A stretch of DNA of 12,584 nucleotides from Propionivibrio sp. (GTDB taxonomy: Bacteria; Pseudomonadota; Gammaproteobacteria; Burkholderiales; Rhodocyclaceae): contig JAGNOM010000053.1 in NCBI GenBank assembly GCA_017990155.1, positions 1 to 12,584 of the forward strand. Reading direction: 5' to 3'. The position numbers and the translations under genes were made by a program. The notes under the pieces are model-generated. The model saw nothing but the letters and a program-made list of their open reading frames with translations, was not told the origin of the DNA and did no database searches. This document shows positions 5,822 to 12,584 of this stretch, piece after piece. How positions within the stretch are numbered: the first letter of the stretch is position 1; every line of letters begins with the position of its first letter.

Positions 5822-8023
5822 TTACGGCGTGCCAATGAAAAGATAGACGCTTGACGCGCCGCTGTCAGACTGGCCGTAGCCCAGATAAACCGGCCCCAGC
5901 GGCGTTTCGCCGCCAAGGTAGAGCGTCGCCGAGTTCAGCCATCCGGTGCGCTTCGTCTCCATGTAGGGACGGCCGACCTTGGCCGTTTCCAGCGCCAGAC
6001 CGGCACGCATGTCGCCGCGCAGGCCGAGCGGCAGGCGGCCGATGATCTTTTCGGCGCGCAGCCCGAAATAGCGAATGTCGTCGCCGATCAACTGGTTCGG
6101 CGCAAAACCGCCAAGATTGTGGAAACCGCCAAGCGTACCGGCGTCGTAGATCGGCAGACGCCCCTGGAGCGCGCCCTGGTACAAGAACTTCGCGTTCAGC
6201 ACGTAATCGTCGAGCGCGTACGCCCCGTGCAGGTCGATTGTCAGCTTGCCGTAGTCCTCGTTCGGCGAGTTGAAGTAGCCAAAGCGCGCGGACCAGCCCG
6301 AAGTCGGAAAGTAGAGCCGGTCCATCTGGTCGAAATCCAGCGCCAGGTAAGCGCCACTGCTTGTGCCTGTAGCGCTGTCCGGGAAGATGAACGACGGGAT
6401 TCCGGTCGTCAGGTCGTACTCCAGCCAACGCTTCCGCCAGCCGGCATGCAGTTGGCCGAGTTGTCCGACGTTGACGCCGGCGCCGAGCGAAGCGACGCCG
6501 CGGAACATTTCATAGTCCGCAAGTTTGTGGTCGTCCTGATAGAAACCCATCGTTTCCTTGCCGTAGGACAAACCACTTTCGACGAAGTAGCGCTGGCGGG
6601 CGTCGAGCGGCTGGTACAGATCGATGCCGAGCTGGTTCGTGCGGCCGATTTCGGCGCCGACCAGCAGTTCGCCGCCGAGCGAGTTGAGCCAGGTCTTGTC
6701 GTAGGCCGCGCGCAGCGTGAAGGTCGAGTCCTCCTTGAAATCGCTCTGCAGGTTGACGCCAAAACGCAGGTAGTCGGTCCCCCAGCTTTTTTCGACGGGC
6801 ATCACGTGAAGGATATTGCGGTCGCGCACATTGACCAGCGAGTAGTCGACGCTCTCGTACCAGCCGTCGCCGTAGATGCGCAGCATGTCCCGGTTGATAC
6901 GCGCATCGTCGATCGGATCGCCGCGCTTGACGCGCAGATGACGCTCGACGGCGGCCGGATTGACCCCCTTCAAACCGTCGATCACGACGGCGTCGACGGG
7001 CGGCGGCGACTGGCGGACATAGGCAATGTTCTTCGTCCAGGCGGCATACTCGTCGGCACTCACGGCCAGAGCGCGCAGGCGTTCGGACACGGCTTCCGCC
7101 GCGGCCCGGCCGCGATCGGCCGTTTCCGAACTTCTCTGGAAGTCGCCCGCGGTAATGCCCTCCAGATCGGGCTTGATGTAGATGTCGCTCGGCTTGAGCA
7201 GCGCCAGCGAACGGCTCACGTTCTGCTCGGTGAGGATGTTGATCATCTGCGCCGAGACAGTGAATAGCGACCCGACTTCCTCCGCTTTCATCAGCGGTGA
7301 GCCGACGTTGACGGCGATCACCACGTCGGCCAGACAGCGTTCGCGCACCTCGCTGACCGGCAGGTTGTCGACGAGCCCGCCGTCGACCAGCTTGCGCTCC
7401 CGGTAGTTGACCGGCGCCAACAAGCCGGGCACCGACATGCTGGCGCGCATCGCCATGGTCAAACTGCCGTCGCGATAGACGACGCGCTCGCCGGTGCCGA
7501 TATCGGTGGCGACGATCGACAGTGGCAGCGCCAGCGACTCGATGTCGCGTTCACCAAGATCCGAATTCACCAGCCGGTTGAAGAAGAGCTTGATCTTCTG
7601 CCCGGCCACCACGCCACCCCGATAGGCGACGCCATCGCTGCCCACCCCGGTTTCCGACCCCGGCATGAAGCGCTTGGAGATCGCCTTGTTGCGGTAGCTG
7701 ATCTCGGAGTAGCTCGGATTGTCCTGGAACATGTCGTTCCAGTCGGCTTTTGCCAGTTCGCGGCGCAACTCGGCAGGCGTTCGTCCGGCGGCGAAAGCGC
7801 CGGCAGCGAGCGCGCCCATGCTGGTGCCAGCCACGCAGTCGACCGGCACGCGCAGCTGTTCCAGTACTTCGAGCACGCCAACGTGCGCCGCACCGCGCGC
7901 GCCGCCGCCGCCGAGAACGAGCCCGACACGCGGACGCGGCGACGGATCGCCTGCCGCGATGGACGCGCCGGCGAGCAACACGGAAAGGACGGCCAGGCCG
8001 CGGAAAAAAGACGAGGTTTTCAT
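5822..8023 (-). CDS. PlpD-like patatin phospholipase with POTRA and outer-membrane barrel (type Vd autotransporter)
   Basis: The 733-residue protein begins at the ATG at 8021-8023 with a signal peptide (MKTSSFFRGLAVLSVLLAGA, cleavage near 24). A patatin lipase domain follows: oxyanion-hole motif GGGGARG at 38-44, nucleophile motif GTSMG with Ser68, and catalytic Asp214 in LVDGGLVDN. Residues about 343-412 look like one POTRA domain (VIDGLKGVNPAAVERHL through ILHVMPVEK). Residues about 417-733 are an Omp85-like beta barrel with alternating aromatic and polar strands. This order matches PlpD of Pseudomonas aeruginosa and FplA of Fusobacterium, where the lipase is exported through its own barrel. 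The last residues are YLFIGTP, so the usual terminal aromatic residue is absent, with Phe729 five from the end. The open frame extends upstream to 8122, but that start would overlap tag and hide the signal peptide. A 21-base gap separates it from the next gene. Confidence 0.93.
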   Translation of the reverse strand: MKTSSFFRGLAVLSVLLAGASIAAGDPSPRPRVGLVLGGGGARGAAHVGVLEVLEQLRVPVDCVAGTSMGALAAGAFAAGRTPAELRRELAKADWNDMFQDNPSYSEISYRNKAISKRFMPGSETGVGSDGVAYRGGVVAGQKIKLFFNRLVNSDLGERDIESLALPLSIVATDIGTGERVVYRDGSLTMAMRASMSVPGLLAPVNYRERKLVDGGLVDNLPVSEVRERCLADVVIAVNVGSPLMKAEEVGSLFTVSAQMINILTEQNVSRSLALLKPSDIYIKPDLEGITAGDFQRSSETADRGRAAAEAVSERLRALAVSADEYAAWTKNIAYVRQSPPPVDAVVIDGLKGVNPAAVERHLRVKRGDPIDDARINRDMLRIYGDGWYESVDYSLVNVRDRNILHVMPVEKSWGTDYLRFGVNLQSDFKEDSTFTLRAAYDKTWLNSLGGELLVGAEIGRTNQLGIDLYQPLDARQRYFVESGLSYGKETMGFYQDDHKLADYEMFRGVASLGAGVNVGQLGQLHAGWRKRWLEYDLTTGIPSFIFPDSATGTSSGAYLALDFDQMDRLYFPTSGWSARFGYFNSPNEDYGKLTIDLHGAYALDDYVLNAKFLYQGALQGRLPIYDAGTLGGFHNLGGFAPNQLIGDDIRYFGLRAEKIIGRLPLGLRGDMRAGLALETAKVGRPYMETKRTGWLNSATLYLGGETPLGPVYLGYGQSDSGASSVYLFIGTP

Positions 8024-8058
8024 GCCGAACCGCTTCGCGAATTGATCGGGAAGGGCGA

Positions 8059-8064
8059 ATTCTA
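8059..8064 (-). promoter_or_regulatory. Possible -10 element ahead of the patatin gene
   Basis: On the minus strand TAGAAT (5 of 6 to the -10 consensus) lies at 8059-8064 in the 79-base gap after tag, about 35 bases before the patatin start codon. No good -35 hexamer is visible at the right distance (best is 3 of 6). It could allow the patatin gene to be expressed separately from argO and tag. Weak call. Confidence 0.22.
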
Positions 8065-8102
8065 CTGCGCTCCCTGACCACGCCGACGCGGTACGCGGCA
8101 AT

Positions 8103-8675
8103 TCAGCCGACGCGCCCGCCAAGCTCCGCGTGGCGGAAGCATATCGTCAGGTGATCGTTGACCATCCCGGTCGCCTGCATGAAGGCGTAGCAGATCGTCG
8201 AGCCGACGAATTTGAAGCCGGCTTTCAGCAGCGCTTTGCTCATCGCGTCCGATTGAGCGGTTTTGGCCGGGACTTCGGCCAGCGACGTCCAGCGATTACT
8301 GATTGGCACGCCGCCGACGAAACGCCACAGGAAGTCATCAAACGATTCACCGCCCTCGGTCAGTGCGAGATAAGCCTTCGCATTGCCGATCGTCGCCGCG
8401 ACCTTGGCACGGTTGCGTACGATGCCGGGATCGGCGAGCAGCGCGACGACCTTGGCCTCGTCGTACAAGGCGATCCGCTGCGGATCGAAGCCGTCGAACA
8501 CTTCGCGGTAGTGCTCGCGTTTCTTGAGGATCGTCGACCACGATAGCCCGGCCTGCGCGCCCTCGAGAATCAACAGCTCGAAGAGCGCGCGATCGTCGTG
8601 TAGCGGCACGCCCCACTCGCGGTCATGGTAGTGACGGTAAAGATCCGAAACTTCGCACCAGGGGCAGCGTTCCAT
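8103..8675 (-). CDS. tag: DNA-3-methyladenine glycosylase I (Tag)
   Basis: Tag removes 3-methyladenine from alkylated DNA by cutting the N-glycosidic bond, the first step of base excision repair in the cytoplasm. The 190-residue length fits the family (187 in E. coli). The start RCPWC gives the zinc ligand Cys4, and His17 is in YHDREWG. His175 and Cys179 in NDHLTICF complete the zinc site at the C-terminus. The conserved Glu38 in LILEGAQAGLSW and Trp46 also align with the E. coli enzyme. The ATG at 8673-8675 is preceded by GAGGA at good spacing, so the start is secure. The exporter gene ends 40 bases upstream on the same strand. A small hairpin at 8685-8704 overlaps the ribosome binding site. 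Confidence 0.97.
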   Translation of the reverse strand: MERCPWCEVSDLYRHYHDREWGVPLHDDRALFELLILEGAQAGLSWSTILKKREHYREVFDGFDPQRIALYDEAKVVALLADPGIVRNRAKVAATIGNAKAYLALTEGGESFDDFLWRFVGGVPISNRWTSLAEVPAKTAQSDAMSKALLKAGFKFVGSTICYAFMQATGMVNDHLTICFRHAELGGRVG

Positions 8676-8684
8676 CGTTAAATC

Positions 8685-8704
8685 CTCGGCAGGAAATGGC
8701 CGAG
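8685..8704 (-). other. Short hairpin overlapping the tag ribosome binding site
   Basis: A six-bp perfect stem (CTCGGC at 8685-8690, GCCGAG at 8699-8704) with an eight-base loop lies between the exporter stop codon and tag. On the minus-strand transcript its 3' arm ends in GAG, which is the start of the GAGGA ribosome binding site of tag. It has no U tract, so it is not a typical terminator. Biological role uncertain. Confidence 0.3.
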
Positions 8705-8715
8705 TTTAGCGCCAA

Positions 8716-9372
8716 TCAGCCGTGCAGAAGATTGGCCGCCAGCATCAGCGCAGTACCCCACATCATCAGCGCGACCAGGCCATCGAGCGCTCGCCAGAGG
8801 CCCGGCGACTGCAGCCGCTTGCCGACCCAAAGCACGCACAGCGCGAGGCCGATGAACCAGACGACCGAGCCACTCGCAGCACCAACCCCGAAGGCGACGT
8901 TGCCCGGCGCACGCCAGGCCATCGACGCGGCACCGATCAGGACGATGGTGTCGAGCCAGGCGTGCGGATTGAGCCAGGTGAAGCCGAGCGCGGCGAGCGT
9001 CGCCTGACGTCTTGTCATCGCACCAACACCTGCTTCGTGCAGCGCATTCGCTTGATCCGAAGACCCCGCGCGAAAGCGCGCGAAGGCCCGACCGCCATAG
9101 ACGAGCAGAAAGGCGATGCCGAGCACCATGAATGCGGTCTGCAGCAGCTCGGCGCCGCTCATCAGCCTGCCCATACCGAGGACGCCGAGGCTGATCAGCA
9201 GCGCGTCGGAAACGACGCACAAGCCCACCGTCAACCAGACGTGCTGGCCGCGCAGGCCCATGCGCATGACGTGCACGTTCTGCGGCCCGAGCGCCATGAT
9301 GGTCGACAGGCTCAGCAGGAAGCCGGCGCTGAAGGCGGGAGAAAAGGCGGTTGGCAAGGCAATGAATGACAT
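8716..9372 (-). CDS. argO: ArgO-like LysE-family basic amino acid exporter
   Basis: This is an inner-membrane exporter of the LysE/ArgO family, which expels arginine (or lysine) and its toxic analogues. The ATG at 9370-9372 gives 218 residues, close to E. coli ArgO (211), and has GAAGG nine bases upstream. A longer frame to 9441 adds a polar N-terminus that does not fit the family. Six hydrophobic segments can be seen, at about 12-32, 44-66, 76-97, 126-148, 158-184 and 196-215. Family motifs are MALGPQNVHVMRMGL at 26-40, C..SDALLISLGV at 52-64 and LGFTWLNPHAWLDTIVLIG at 129-147. Divergent placement next to an ArgP-like regulator supports basic amino acid export rather than another LysE-type substrate. 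Whether arginine or lysine is preferred cannot be read from the sequence. It is the first gene of a minus-strand run. Confidence 0.92.
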   Translation of the reverse strand: MSFIALPTAFSPAFSAGFLLSLSTIMALGPQNVHVMRMGLRGQHVWLTVGLCVVSDALLISLGVLGMGRLMSGAELLQTAFMVLGIAFLLVYGGRAFARFRAGSSDQANALHEAGVGAMTRRQATLAALGFTWLNPHAWLDTIVLIGAASMAWRAPGNVAFGVGAASGSVVWFIGLALCVLWVGKRLQSPGLWRALDGLVALMMWGTALMLAANLLHG

Positions 9373-9504
9373 CGTTTCGGGCCTTCGGGCGTGTGTTTCG
9401 GTACATGGGAGAAGACGCCGAAAGTATGAATCCGGAGGCACCTGAAACGCATCGATATTAAATTGAACTAGAATCGCTTAAATATTTCTTGATTCATAAC
9501 GTAC
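9373..9504. promoter_or_regulatory. argO/argP divergent control region with AT-rich dyad
   Basis: The 132 bases between the two start codons contain an AT-rich core at about 9450-9500. In it GAATC at 9471-9475 and GATTC at 9491-9495 form an inverted repeat with a 15-base spacer centred near an AAATATTT palindrome, a plausible LysR-type binding site. TAGAAT at 9470-9475 could be the -10 of argP on the plus strand. TAATAT on the minus strand could serve argO, with no good -35, as expected for an activator-dependent promoter. Known LysR sites are loosely T-N11-A, so the exact operator is an inference. Confidence 0.5.
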
Positions 9505-10407
9505 ATGCTTGACGCCAACCAACTCGAAGCGCTGGCTGCCGTGCTCGAACACGGCAGCTTTGGCGCGGCCGCCCGCTCGCTGAACCTGACGCTGGCCGCC
9601 GTCTCACTGCGTATCCGCGGCCTTGAAACGCGACTCGGCCAGCGTCTGCTGGTGCGCGGCAAGACGGTACGCGCGACGCCTGCCGGGCGAGTATTGCAGG
9701 GTCACGTCAAACAGCTGCGGCTGATGGAAGCCGACCTGATCGGCGAGCTTCAAGGCGGCAAGGTCGAAGCGGAAGCGTCATGGAAGAGCCTCGCCGTCGC
9801 GGTCAACGCCGACTCGCTGTCGAGCTGGTTCCTGCCCGGCATGACCGCGCTGCTTGCCGAGCACCGCATCTTGCTCGATCTCGTCGTCGACGATCAGGAC
9901 CACACGCACGAGGCATTGCGTAACGGCGACGTGCTCGGCTGCGTGAGCACGCAGGCGCTGCCGATGAAGGGTTGCCTCGCGGAACCGCTCGGCGTAATGC
10001 GCTACCGCTGCGTCGCCGCGCCGGGCATTGCCGACCAGTGCTGCTCGACCAGCGGCGAGTTGTCGATCCACCGCCTGCTAGCGACGCCGGCCGTCATTTT
10101 CAACCGCAAGGACGGGCTGACCGACACGTTTCTCGCCAAGTACTATCACCTGACCAACCCCAACTATCCGCGCCACTTCGTTCCCGCCGTCGATGCCTTC
10201 GAGAGTGCGCTGGAACACGGACTGGGCTGGGGGATGCTGCCCGAGGTCTATTTTTCGAGCCCGGTGAAGAACCTGAAGGTGCAGGACATAGCGCCCGGCA
10301 GCTTCGTAGACGTATCCCTCTACTGGCACCACTGGAAGCGCGAGACGGCGTCGGCCGAGCGCCTGACGCGCGCGGTGATGCAGGCGGCCCGGTCGGCGCT
10401 GGTTTGA
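9505..10407 (+). CDS. argP: ArgP-like LysR-family transcriptional regulator
   Basis: This 300-residue DNA-binding regulator of the LysR family resembles ArgP (IciA) of E. coli and LysG of Corynebacterium, which activate the neighbouring exporter gene when arginine or lysine is high. The winged helix-turn-helix occupies residues about 4-62, with HGSFGAAARSLNLTLAAVSL as the turn region and LETRLGQRLLVR following. The linker helix and effector domain come next. The segment LAVAVNADSLSSWFLP at about 96-111 is characteristic of ArgP, and YWHHWK at 273-278 fits its C-terminal end. Only weak ribosome-binding sequence precedes the ATG at 9505, but no other start gives a complete helix-turn-helix. It is convergent with hflX, 22 bases apart with no evident terminator between them. 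Function as the regulator of the divergent exporter is a strong inference from family and context. Confidence 0.92.
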   Translation: MLDANQLEALAAVLEHGSFGAAARSLNLTLAAVSLRIRGLETRLGQRLLVRGKTVRATPAGRVLQGHVKQLRLMEADLIGELQGGKVEAEASWKSLAVAVNADSLSSWFLPGMTALLAEHRILLDLVVDDQDHTHEALRNGDVLGCVSTQALPMKGCLAEPLGVMRYRCVAAPGIADQCCSTSGELSIHRLLATPAVIFNRKDGLTDTFLAKYYHLTNPNYPRHFVPAVDAFESALEHGLGWGMLPEVYFSSPVKNLKVQDIAPGSFVDVSLYWHHWKRETASAERLTRAVMQAARSALV

Positions 10408-10429
10408 CTGACGGCGCGCCGGTGGGCGC

Positions 10430-11785
10430 TTACTGCCCGAACTGCTCGTGCAAACCCTGCACGACGGTACGCTCGCCGCGCACGCGGAAGAATGCGCCTT
10501 CACCGTCCGCGCGCTCTTCGATGACTTCGCAGTTGGCGTAGATCTCACCACGCCGCTGCTGCGCCGACCACGACAGGAACAGCTCGGCCTCGACCAGATG
10601 CTGCCGGAACGAGGCGACAATCGCTTCGCGCAGGCGGGCAACATCGTCCGGCCGACGCGCGCTCATTACGATGCAATCCGTGTATCGCGCGCGCAACTCC
10701 GCTTCGCGTTCGTCTTGCGCGTCCTCGTCGCCGACGTGGTCGATCTTGTTGAAGATGCGGAAACGCGGAACACCGTGCGCTCCGATCTCCTCCAGCACCA
10801 CGTCGGTGACTTCGAGCTGGCGTTCGAACCCCGGATCGCTGGCGTCGATGACGTGCAGCAGCAGCGAGGCATCGAGCGCCTCTTCGAGCGTCGATTTGAA
10901 CGATGCGACGAGGCCGTGCGGCAGGTTCTTGATGAAGCCGACGGTGTCGCTGACGAGCACGCGCGGCACACTTTCGGGATAGAGCGCGCGCACGGTCGTA
11001 TCGAGCGTGGCAAAGAGCTTGTTGGCGACCAGCACCTCGCTGCCGGTGAGCGCACGCATCAGCGTCGACTTGCCGGCATTGGTGTAGCCAACGAGCGCGA
11101 CGCCAGCGAGGCCCTGGCGATCTTGCCGCCGGGCGCGCTGCGTCTTGCGCTCGACGTCCATGGCGTTGATCTCCAGCTGTAGCTCGGCGATGCGATCGCG
11201 GATCTTGCGCCGGTCCATCTCGGTGTGCGATTCGCCGGCGCCGCGTCCACCGAGTCCGCTGCGCTGCCGCCCTTGCGGTCCGGCGAGCTTGGCCGCTTCG
11301 CGCAGCCGCGGCGCCATGTAGCCGAGACGCGCGATCTCAACCTGCGCGCGTGCGGCACGCGAACGCGCGTTGCGGTGGAAAATTTCGAGGATGACCATGG
11401 TGCGGTCCATCACCTCGCAGCCGACCTCCAGTTCGAGGTTGCGCGCCTGCGAGGGCGAGATTTCGTGGTCGACCAAGAGAACTTCGATGGCTTCGCCGTC
11501 GAGGCTGACGGCGGCCGCGTCATTCAGCTCAGCGCTGTCGTCACCCGGATCGATCCCGTCATTGACGAAGCGGCTGATCTCCTGCCGCTTGCCGACGCCG
11601 AGATAACCCGTCCGATCAAAGCCGGCGCGCTTCTGGATGAAGGTCCGGACGACCTTGAACCCCAGCGTTTTGGCGAGTTCGCGCAACTCCATGATTGACG
11701 CTTCGAACTCGTCGTCGCTCACGCTCGGCAGCTGCACGGCGGCGACGACGGCTAACAGGGGCTTCTCAATGACTTCTTTGGGCAT
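10430..11785 (-). CDS. hflX: HflX-family ribosome-associated GTPase
   Basis: HflX is a GTPase that binds the 50S subunit and splits stalled ribosomes, notably after heat or antibiotic stress. The ATG at 11783-11785 gives 451 residues; an upstream TTG would add only eight. The N-terminal HflX domain includes TGYLGVGKRQEI at about 59-70, with a stretched acidic segment before VLLVDHEISPSQARNLE. The linker has the family signature GGRGAGES at 179-186 followed by the long basic helix DRRKIRDRIAELQLEI. The G domain shows G1 GYTNAGKST at 233-241, G3 DTVGF at 280-284, G4 NKID at 346-349 and G5 SAR at 375-377. In most proteobacteria hflX sits after hfq; here it lies behind a cardiolipin-synthase-like gene, so this may be a second or divergent HflX. 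A leader hairpin at 11793-11818 covers its likely ribosome binding site. Confidence 0.94.
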   Translation of the reverse strand: MPKEVIEKPLLAVVAAVQLPSVSDDEFEASIMELRELAKTLGFKVVRTFIQKRAGFDRTGYLGVGKRQEISRFVNDGIDPGDDSAELNDAAAVSLDGEAIEVLLVDHEISPSQARNLELEVGCEVMDRTMVILEIFHRNARSRAARAQVEIARLGYMAPRLREAAKLAGPQGRQRSGLGGRGAGESHTEMDRRKIRDRIAELQLEINAMDVERKTQRARRQDRQGLAGVALVGYTNAGKSTLMRALTGSEVLVANKLFATLDTTVRALYPESVPRVLVSDTVGFIKNLPHGLVASFKSTLEEALDASLLLHVIDASDPGFERQLEVTDVVLEEIGAHGVPRFRIFNKIDHVGDEDAQDEREAELRARYTDCIVMSARRPDDVARLREAIVASFRQHLVEAELFLSWSAQQRRGEIYANCEVIEERADGEGAFFRVRGERTVVQGLHEQFGQ

Positions 11786-11792
11786 TCGGCAA

Positions 11793-11818
11793 CGGCTTCT
11801 CTTTGACAAAGGAAGCCG
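11793..11818 (-). promoter_or_regulatory. Leader hairpin over the likely hflX ribosome binding site
   Basis: An 11-bp stem with one bulged base (outer CGGCTTC/GAAGCCG, inner CTTT/AAAG, loop of three) lies eight bases before the hflX ATG. On the minus-strand RNA the only Shine-Dalgarno-like purine run, AAAGAGAAG, is inside the 3' arm. There is no U tract, so a terminator is unlikely. Masking of the ribosome binding site is an inference. Confidence 0.42.
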
Positions 11819-11873
11819 GATGGTACACGCCTATCGCCATGTCGGCGGTATTGATGCGGCAAAGCTCCGAAGT

Positions 11874-12584
11874 CTATAGCTGGAACGCCAGCCAGAGCAG
11901 CAAGCCCTCGGCCAGTTCGCGCACCATGCCGGGCTGGCGCGCGGTATAGGGCGCGCAATCCTGGCGCCGCGACTCGATCCAGGTGGCGAAGTCAAGAACG
12001 GCCTTACGGTCGTAGAAGGCGACCATCATCTCGTAGTTGAGGAAGAGGCTGCGGCCGTCGAGATTGGCCGAGCCGGCGAGCGCCAGTTCGTCGTCGATGA
12101 CGATCGCCTTGGCGTGGATCATGCGCGGGTGCAGCCAGACGCGACCGCCGGCAGCGACGAGATCGCGCAACGAACGGTGGCGCACGAAGTCGGCAACGCG
12201 ATGGTTCGAATGTGCCGGCAACACGAGATCGACCTCGATGCCGCGCCGCGCCGCCAGCGTCAGCGATGAAAGCAGCGCGGCGTCAGGAACGAAGTACGGC
12301 GTCACCGCCAGAATCCGCCGCTGCGAGGTGAAGCAGCCGGAAATCAGCATGATGTGGATGGTGTCGTCGGTGCGGTCGGGACCGCTCGGCACCAATTGCG
12401 CCAGGGCCAGCGGCGCGCTGGTCGTCTCGCCATTCGTCTTCGCCGCCAGATCCGGCAACTCGCGCTCGCTGGCGAAGGCCCAATCCTCCTCGAACTGCTG
12501 CCGCGCCTGCCCGGCGATCTCGCCGGAGAGATCGAAGCTCAGATCGAGCCACGCCTTGCGGCGCAGGATCGGACGCGGATCGCC
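11874..12584 (-). CDS. Cardiolipin synthase-like phospholipase D protein, C-terminal part (cut by window edge)
   Basis: This is the C-terminal part of a membrane-associated phospholipase D superfamily enzyme of the cardiolipin synthase type, which joins phosphatidylglycerol or related phospholipids to make cardiolipin. The reading frame is open from base 12584 to a TAG at 11874-11876, so 236 residues are seen and the start lies outside. The second HKD motif is complete: HAKAIVIDD followed by GSANLDGRSLFLNYEM. Before it come ILAVTPYFVPDAAL and a segment ending RGIEVDLVLPAHSNH, both typical of Cls proteins. The edge of the window shows a region ending F..DWAF, like the end of the first PLD half. 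The first HKD motif is therefore expected just upstream. The C-terminus is hydrophobic (LLLWLAFQL). Which Cls subtype it is cannot be decided from this part. hflX starts 88 bases downstream on the same strand. Confidence 0.9.
   Translation of the reverse strand, partial: GDPRPILRRKAWLDLSFDLSGEIAGQARQQFEEDWAFASERELPDLAAKTNGETTSAPLALAQLVPSGPDRTDDTIHIMLISGCFTSQRRILAVTPYFVPDAALLSSLTLAARRGIEVDLVLPAHSNHRVADFVRHRSLRDLVAAGGRVWLHPRMIHAKAIVIDDELALAGSANLDGRSLFLNYEMMVAFYDRKAVLDFATWIESRRQDCAPYTARQPGMVRELAEGLLLWLAFQL

Noticed and set aside
6119..7267. 382-residue plus-strand open frame opposite the patatin gene
   Set aside because: Antisense shadow; it runs wholly within the PlpD-like coding sequence and has no recognisable domain.
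8024..8122. Extended N-terminus for the patatin gene
   Set aside because: It overlaps the end of tag and would place 33 polar residues before an obvious signal peptide.
10448..11698. Two long plus-strand open frames opposite hflX
   Set aside because: Antisense shadows of a gene with complete GTPase motifs.
1..12584. A defence, toxin-antitoxin, secretion or biosynthetic gene cluster
   Set aside because: Every gene was checked; apart from two small unknown proteins all are recognisable chromosomal genes, and no mobile-element or repeat signature accompanies them.

Overview
The window looks like an ordinary, gene-dense, GC-rich chromosomal segment of a Gram-negative proteobacterium. The likeliest source is a betaproteobacterium near Rhodocyclales. 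This rests on the gene set (E. coli-type class II aldolase, ubiquinone hydroxylase, periplasmic DsbC, an outer-membrane patatin with a barrel, an ArgO/ArgP pair) and on protein flavour; it is an inference, not a proof. No rRNA, tRNA, CRISPR array, insertion sequence, phage gene or plasmid function was seen, and nothing in base composition suggests a recently acquired island.

Layout. (1) 1-655, minus: N-terminal third of a UvrD-type DNA helicase, cut by the window edge. (2) 656-907: divergent promoter region. (3) 908-1981, plus: class II fructose-bisphosphate aldolase, followed by a textbook rho-independent terminator. (4) 2064-2924, plus: RlmA-type 23S rRNA guanine-N1 methyltransferase. (5) 2944-3306, minus: a small cysteine-rich protein of unknown function, divergent from (6) 3400-4584, plus: a UbiH/UbiF/COQ6-family FAD hydroxylase, and 4635-5387, plus: a periplasmic DsbC disulfide isomerase. 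These end at a perfect 17-bp hairpin that also ends the opposing unit. (7) 9372 down to 5471, minus: a four-gene run of an ArgO-like amino acid exporter, Tag DNA-3-methyladenine glycosylase I, a PlpD-like patatin/POTRA/beta-barrel protein (type Vd autotransporter) and a 109-residue protein of unknown function. (8) 9505-10407, plus: an ArgP-like LysR regulator divergent from the exporter. (9) 12584 down to 10430, minus: the C-terminal part of a cardiolipin-synthase-like phospholipase D protein, then an HflX-family GTPase.

How the genes fit together. The clearest functional unit is argO/argP, an exporter facing its regulator across an AT-rich intergenic region. The aldolase, RlmA, helicase, glycosylase and Ubi hydroxylase are housekeeping genes. 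Two genes concern membrane lipid chemistry (the PlpD-like protein and the cardiolipin-synthase-like protein), but they are not adjacent and no joint function is claimed.

I did not find a convincing new system. The items most worth a second look are the full-length type Vd patatin with its unknown downstream partner, the unusual HflX outside an hfq context with a leader hairpin over its likely ribosome binding site, the RlmA zinc-ligand substitution, and the two unknown small proteins.
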